From positions 212,496,500 through 212,560,499 of the forward strand of contig OY986439.1 of the NCBI GenBank assembly GCA_963920525.1: DNA of 64,000 nucleotides, in the 5' to 3' direction. Position numbers and translations under genes: made by a program. Below the pieces are notes generated by a model that saw nothing but the letters and a program-made list of their open reading frames with translations, did no database searches and was not told where the DNA came from. How positions within the stretch are numbered: position 1 is the stretch's first letter; the number at the start of each line of letters is the position of its first letter. This document shows, piece after piece, positions 58,285-64,000 of this stretch. The stretch comes from Dichetophora obliterata (lineage: Eukaryota; Arthropoda; Insecta; Diptera; Sciomyzidae).

Positions 58285-58860
58285 CGTTAGTAATCGTTTG
58301 GTAATCGCTTGGTAATCACTTCAGTAGCCGGTATTTGGTTATGTTATCGCGTAGTAACTGGTATTCAGCTAAGTAATCACTTGGTAATAACTTCAGTAAT
58401 CAGTCTTCGGTTATGTAATTGCTTTGTAATCAGTATTCAGCTAAGTAATCGCTTGGTAATCACTTTAGTAATCAGTATTTGGTTATGCAATTGCTTAGTA
58501 ACTGGTATGCAGCTAAGTAATAACTTGGTTATCGCTTCAGTAATCAGTTTTCAGTTATGTAATCGCTTAGTAATCAGTATTCAGCTAAGTAATCACTACA
58601 ATAATCAGTCTTCGGTTATGTAATCGCTTAGTAATTGGTATTCAGCTAAGTAATGACTTGGCAATCGCTAAAGTAATCAGTATTCAGTTATGTAATCGCT
58701 TAGAAATCAGTATTTAGCTAAGTAATGGCTTGGTAATCGCTTCAGTAATCAGTCTTCGGTTATGTAATCGTTTAGTAATCGGATTTCGACTTCGTAATCG
58801 CTTGGTAATCGCTTCAGTAACTTGTATTCGGTTAGGTAATCAGTCGTCGGTAATCGATGT
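58285..58860 (+). repeat. 72-bp minisatellite array, eight units
   Basis: The unit reads GTAATCGCTTGGTAATCACT, TCAGTAATCAGTATTCGGTT, ATGTAATCGCTTAGTAATCA, GTATTCAGCTAA. The GGTTATG landmark gives positions 58339, 58411, 58483, 58555, 58616, 58688, 58760 and 58832. All steps are 72 bp except one of 61. Each unit is itself two ~36-bp half units. Because 72 is divisible by three, a 104-codon frame runs through the first units, but the 61-bp unit breaks it. Confidence 0.92.
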
Positions 58861-59253
58861 GGTAACCGGTTTCTCTGGGAAAGATTCTAAAAAGGGAAGC
58901 GAATATAAAAAACACCTTTTTAGGGTTCACCATGGTGTCAAAAAACTTATTGAAATTCTGACATCACGACGATGACGTTAATGATTGCCCCATATCGACC
59001 ACGGCTAAGAGATGTGAGTCCACTCTTACTTTTAAAAAAACTCCCAGAAGCTACGTCCCTGCATCAACGTATAACAGTTATAATAAGAAATAAAGGAGCC
59101 ACAAACGACTAAGCTTATATTTTATTTTTCTTAACCCTTAAATCAACTAAAAACTATTTTAACCATATTAAAAACTCTAAATTTTCTAATAAAAAATTAA
59201 AACAATCCAAAAAATATCCTTTTATTAGTATTTCACGGTTCGTTTAGATAAAA
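58861..59253. other. AT-rich sequence, nothing recognised
   Basis: No supported features. Confidence 0.55.
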
Positions 59254-60946
59254 TAAAATGAAAATGTCCAATACTTCCAAGTTTTTTTTTTCGAATTTCA
59301 TTTTCTAAAAGCGAGAGGATTCGTTTCCAAGTAAAATTAAAATGAAAAAATTAGCGCTCTTTTTAATTGCAAAAAAACTTTTTCCCTTTATTTGCTATAT
59401 TTTACGATTTTCGATTTTCGATTTTCTTGCTTGCTTTCTTGCTTGCACATCCCAACACTTGCCCCAAAACTTACCCCAAAATAAAACGTTCAATTCTGAA
59501 TTTTGGATATATGATAGCTAATGGCAAACTGATAATTTTAGTTCTTAATCCCAAAATGCTATCTATTGTCCTTCATAAAAAACTTTTTTTTTCTGAACTG
59601 AGTATTTTACTTCAAGACCATTTTACTTCAAGACCATTTTACGGTATAAAGGACGATAGATATCAGTTTTGGGAGCAAAGACTAAAATCATCAATTTGCC
59701 ATCAGCTATCATATATCTCAAATCAAGGATGGAATCATTTGTTTTGGGACAAGTTTTAGGGTGTAAAATTCTTACTTTCATGCAAAAATCACGATTTTTT
59801 GCACTTCAGCCCAAATATAGGTACTAAGGACGATAAAGCGGGACTTCAACATAACGCAGTGCGATTAAACAAATTGAAATAAATTTTTGCACATAAATGT
59901 AGACTGGAACCTTTTCATCTTCTATAGTTTTTTTCGTTTTAAAAAGATAATTTTTTTCTGAACTGATTATTTTAACTTCAAGACAATTTTACGATATCAA
60001 GGAGGATAGATAGTAATTTTGGGATTAAGGACTGAAATCATCAATTTGTAATAAGCTATTATATATCTAAAATTCAGGATGAAATCATTTGTTTTGGGGC
60101 AAGTTTTGGAGTGTGCAATTCTTATTTTCATACAAAAATCACGATTTTTTGCACTTTAGCTCAAATTTAGTTTCCGAGGACGATAGAGCGGGACCTGAGC
60201 ATAGTGCCATCTGATAAAACATATTAAAATATATTATTGAACAAAAATGTAGAATGGATCTTTTTCAGTTTCTATAAGTTTTTTCGTTTATAACAAAAAA
60301 TATTTTTTTTTGAACTGAGTATTTTATTTCAAGACTATTTTACGGAAAAGGGACGATAGATGTTAATTTTTATATTAGGCACTTAAATCATTCGTTTGTC
60401 ATCAACATTTACATATCCAAAATTCAGTATGGAACGGTTTGTATTGGGGCAAGTTTTGGAGTGTGGAGTTCTTACTTTCATACAAAAATCACGATTTACT
60501 TCAAGACCATTTTACGGTTAAAGGACGATAGATGCCAATTTTTATATTAGACACTAAAATCATTCGCTTGTCATCAACATTTACATATCCAAAACTCAGT
60601 ATGGAACGGTTTTTTTTTGGGGCAAGTTTCAATACAAATATCACGATTTTTTTGCACTTCAGCCAAAATTTAGGTACCAAGGACGATAGAGCGCGACTTG
60701 AGGCTTGAGATAATTGTCCCGTTGCGTGAGTACCACAAAAACACACACGCGCTTGTACAATAGAAAGTAAGCAAGAAAATCGAATATCGTAAAATATAGA
60801 AAATAAAAGGAAAAAGTTTTTTTGCAATAAAAAAGTGCTAACTTTTGGTTTTTAATTTTACTTGAAAACACATCCTCTCGCTATTAGAAAATTCGAAAAT
60901 TAGAAAATTCGAACCAAACTTGGAGGTAATGGACATTTTCATTTGT
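59254..60946. mobile_element. 1.7 kb element with ~200-bp inverted ends and internal repeats
   Basis: The left arm (59254-59450) and right arm (60760-60946) pair: TGAAAATGTCCAATACTTCC, AGCGAGAGGATTCGTTTCC, AAGTAAAATTAAAA, GCAAAAAAACTTTTTCC. The interior has about three diverged direct copies of a ~350-bp unit (AAAAATCACGATTTTTTGCA near 59783, 60143, 60483; AGGACGATAGA; GGGGCAAGTTTTGGAGTGT). No protein. Long arms with an internal tandem array again resemble foldback transposons. Confidence 0.82.
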
Positions 60947-61810
60947 TAAATAAAGTGTGTTATTTTTCTTTAATTCTTCGAGGTCTTTAAAATTATTAAC
61001 CCTTGTACAAAGAATAGCTTAAAAGTTTGAATGTTTTTAACCATATGTAATTAAATGCTGAATGGCTCTTTGGCTTAGTGCATTATAATTCATTAAATTT
61101 TTTATGTCAACATTACCTTTATTTTATGGCTCATCTAAAAATTTGTCTCTTTTAATTAATTCGCTTGAATGGTCTAGCTTTAAAAAGCCTTTGCTTAGAA
61201 AAATATTACATATTGTTTTTTATGACAGCTATAAAAGTAAAAGCTAGTTAAATTTTACAGCACATTATACAATAATACATTCATTTCAAGGGAAATCGTT
61301 TTAAAATCTTATTGAAATAACCCTAAAAAAGGGTGTACAAAGAGCTATTGTTTAATTAAATTTTATGCGGTAGATTAATTTGTTGGATTTACTAAAAGAC
61401 TATCAATATGTTTTTTCTTTAAACTTAGAGAAAATATAAACACATAACAAATTATAAATTTGTCCTTCATATTTGTTAGTTGAGAGCTAGTTTGTTCTGA
61501 TGAGGTGATTTTACAAAAATCTTCATTGATTTAATTATTACATATTTACTATTAAATAAATTGTTTTTAGCTTTTGCTTGAAGAAATGCTATATATAATT
61601 CAGTAAGCAGTTATTAAAAATACCAATGAAAAACCTTGGTACTCTAGGAACTCGCATAAATACTTTTTGCATTGACTCTCAAGAAAGTTTCCTACTTTCT
61701 TGGAAGTTTCAGTAGATATTCTATTATAAATGATCTAGTTTTAAAGTTATTTTTAAAGTTTTCTGGTTGTTTGTTTGTTTGTGCCATCAAATTCTATTAA
61801 TTGTATTATT
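60947..61810. other. AT-rich sequence, nothing recognised
   Basis: No supported features. Confidence 0.55.
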
Positions 61811-62054
61811 CATTTGTTCAAGTTGTTGGGCTCAAGGTCTTATTTATACATAAATAATTAAAAACTTTTAATGTTGTTTTGAAAAAAATTGTATGTTTTC
61901 TAACGTATACATGTTTACTCCAAAAGTTTTCCCTGAGGATGAGTTCCGATGGAAGTCGAAATATTGGAAAAACAATAAATTAATAAAAAAAACATTAAAA
62001 GTTTTTAAATATTTATGTATAAATAAGACCTTGAGCCCGACGACTTGAACAAAT
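61811..62054. repeat. 244-bp palindrome with a hammerhead-like core
   Basis: The outer arms (61811-61881 and 61985-62054) share GGGCTCAAGGTCTTATTTAT and ACATAAATA, then TTAAAAACTTTTAATGTT. The centre, 61932-61966, reads CTGAGGATGAGTTCCGATGG then AAGTCGAAATATTGG. It contains CUGANGA and GAAA separated by a seven-pair stem (one G-G mismatch, one extra U). Flanking GTTTTCC and GGAAAAAC can also pair. Confidence 0.75.
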
Positions 62055-62312
62055 AAATATTATACTGAGGTCGCCAAACTAACTCAAATTGTATTATTCT
62101 TATGAATTTTCCGTTTTGTCAAGTTTTGCACTAAAATTATATCATTTCATGGTTTTTTATCGTATTTTAAACGTTATTTCCTTACAAACATTTATTTGCG
62201 TACACATTTAGTGCAATACATATTCTCATTAAAAAATATTTACTAAAAAATTAAACTTAATATAAAACTCGTAAATGGAGGAGACATTCAGTTCGAAAAG
62301 TTATGAAACGAA

Positions 62313-62535
62313 TGCTTGGTTTTCACTGTGTCATTTTCAGTGGTCAGTTGTTGTCAATTAAATTGAAAACAACAATATGTAGATATTTTTTCTAACTTTG
62401 GAAATCTTGGAAAATTCAAAACAATTAAATTATTAAATAGAGCTATGCAGAAAATGTTCTTGAGTTTTATTCAGGTGATATTTCTGGTGATAAACTTTTG
62501 TGTTGTCATAAAAATGACATAGTGAAAACCAAGCA
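62313..62535. mobile_element. MITE with TGCTTGGTTTTCACT termini, 223 bp
   Basis: TGCTTGGTTTTCACTGTGTC and (inverted) TGCTTGGTTTTCACTATGTC continue to ATTTT, giving a 25-bp terminal repeat with one mismatch. No coding content. Confidence 0.85.
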
Positions 62536-62678
62536 TAATTGTTGAAAAAAACAATACAAAAATTGTGTACTTTTCCTTACATTTGCTTAGACATTGTATA
62601 AAAAAAAAACAGTATGATAGAATGATAGTCTATACTTGAATTGTGGAAATTATTTTGGCAATGAAACAGTGTTCTTAA

Positions 62679-62899
62679 CCTTCGTATACTCGCGCGTTGC
62701 TCTGTCAGACCGACGATTTACGTTTGCCTTTCTGTAAAACTTTTGTTTGGTATGTTTTCACACAGTCTCATCAAACAGTAAACTGCATATTAACATGAAG
62801 TTTTACTAAAAGCATACTAAAATGGCCTGATAATTTTCAGTGGCATGGACGACCGTGAGCGTGAATATGTGTATACTATTTGGCACGAGTATACGAAGG
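62679..62899. mobile_element. TTAA-flanked MITE with CCTTCGTATACTCG termini, 221 bp
   Basis: CCTTCGTATACTCG and CGAGTATACGAAGG lie directly inside TTAA (62675-62678, 62900-62903). The 14-bp termini are perfect. GCTCTGTCAGACCGACG lies just inside the left end. Confidence 0.9.
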
Positions 62900-62903
62900 T
62901 TAA

Positions 62904-64000
62904 AAGAGAATACGCGAAAATCGTTGAAAATATTGCTGTATTAAAATGCAAACTTAATGATGATCAGGGCTAGGATTTCGATGACATTTCATATTTGTTC
63001 TGCTGCTTCTAAGGGCGCGTTTATAGTGCCAGCTGGTTGCTGGGCCGGACCGATCTAGAAACGCGTCCTGCTAAAAGCAGCTGGAAGTGCGTATAGTTTG
63101 CGCTTGTCGTTGGTGACTTGTTTCAGCTGGTTTTTGACTATTTTGGGTTTGTTTGTATATATTAGTTTTTTTTTGTTTATTTTTGCAACCGAAGCATCGA
63201 AAAAGCCACATGATTTCTTTAGATAAAAAAAAAGATAGTAGATAGAACGCACATTAAAAAAACGTACATCAGCTGCTGGCCCAAGATTTTTTGATGCTAC
63301 GACTCAGCTAAAACGCACTTCAAGCCGCATGAAGCCTCTTGATCATTCAACTGGTTAAATTTTTTTGAACTTTTTTCTTAAGGTTTTGTTTTTGTTGTAT
63401 TATTTTCGATTTTGCAACAAAGCAAAAAAAAACTAATCTTAACAAAGTTGTTATCTTGTTGCTGCTATTTTTGCTTGTTTACTTTTGTGCACAAAATCAA
63501 ATGAAAAGGAAGAGCGCACATAAGAAAATTTTATAATCTTCGATTCTCTGTTTTAGATGAAACGCACTTGCAGCCGCTAGTCGACGAATTGCTTCACCGG
63601 CTGGTTATGCTTTTTTCACTATTTCTCTTTTTGTTGTCTGTGTGCAACAGTTGATAGAAATTTATCTTCGTTGCTTCTTTATAATGCTGTTTCTGTGCGT
63701 ATTTTTTGCGGACAAAAAAATACAGCATAACAACTGAGCGCAATTTCGTGTTCTTGTGTGCTTATTGCTTTTCTTGTTGGTCTTCTTTGTTCCTATCATG
63801 TGTTTTTGTTTTCTTGAACGAATGAATTCAAGGAAATACAGAATCGATCGCGACGCTGGCAGTCAAGTGTGCTCACGGTTGCAAATTGTTTCCCTTGTTT
63901 CTTTTTCCATTTCATGTTACTTAACGAAAGTAATAAGCAAGAAACGTGTAAAATGAATCAAAACACATGCAAACCGTGCGAACGACCGAGAAAGCAACAT
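62904..64000. other. Less AT-rich sequence with possible unpaired element end
   Basis: GCGCGTTTATAGTGCCAGCTGG near 63014 resembles GTTCATAGTGCCAGC at 14806. GCTGGGCC at 63038 has a complement GGCCCAAG near 63279. AAACGCACTT...GCAGCCGC/AAGCCGC occurs at 63310 and 63560. An element may start here and run past the window. No gene was found. Confidence 0.35.

Noticed and set aside
58309..58623. 104-codon frame across the 72-bp array
   Set aside because: A unit of 72 bp keeps any frame open once one unit is open, and the 61-bp unit destroys it; no start context or homology.
59367..59759. 130-codon open frame
   Set aside because: Lies in the left arm and internal repeat of the 59254-60946 element; part of it recurs on the other strand in the right arm.

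Overview
This is a 64 kb, strongly AT-rich stretch of eukaryotic nuclear DNA. It contains no intact protein-coding gene and no functional RNA gene that I can support. The content points to a higher fly (Diptera, Schizophora). The signs are a tRNA-derived SINE of a type I associate with tephritid and muscoid flies, TTG/CAA-rich simple repeats, many short inverted-repeat transposons, and remnants of hAT, Tc1/mariner, Helitron and non-LTR elements. The species assignment is inference. The window is probably intergenic or sits inside a very long intron.

Layout. 0-6 kb: a dispersed AT-rich repeat, a LINE reverse-transcriptase C-terminus (2158-2298), a word-repeat foldback region (4080-4985) and a TTAA-flanked element (5070-5603). 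6.7-8.9 kb: a region bounded by short inverted repeats, with a MITE nested in it. 11.9-14.4 kb: the most interesting object, a 2.5 kb TTAA-flanked inverted-repeat element that carries a decayed gene with two CxxC pairs and a GERFHQDI motif. A deletion derivative of the same element lies at 21.1-23.5 kb, itself riddled by a MITE, a SINE with a perfect 13-bp target duplication, and a further insertion. 15.5-20.4 kb: palindromic MITEs, a Tc1 transposase pseudogene and a 1.47 kb element with 30-bp termini. 24.5-25.6 kb: a hAT remnant with target duplication, interrupted by a 440-bp hairpin. 27.2-28.1 kb: a mariner-like transposase pseudogene.

28.7-33.8 kb: elements with ACCCAGC termini, one of which encloses a 51-bp satellite and a nested TTAA element. 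35.8-36.6 kb: an 840-bp foldback element with a tRNA-like sequence in each arm. 37.2-39.5 kb: a hAT-type element. 40.0-46.0 kb: two related hairpins that share a conserved loop, a 400-bp foldback, a short Helitron and a 1.5 kb 11-bp minisatellite. 47-52 kb: two copies of a MITE with TTA duplication, a ~270-bp tandem repeat and a tRNA-like sequence. 53.7-64 kb: another ACCCAGC element with a datable TTAA insertion, a 72-bp array, a 1.7 kb long-TIR element, a palindrome with a hammerhead-like core, and two more MITEs.

Nothing here works together as a pathway. The organisation is layered transposon insertion: nested copies give relative ages, and several elements carry internal tandem arrays. 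All coordinates of element ends were read by eye and may be off by a few bases.
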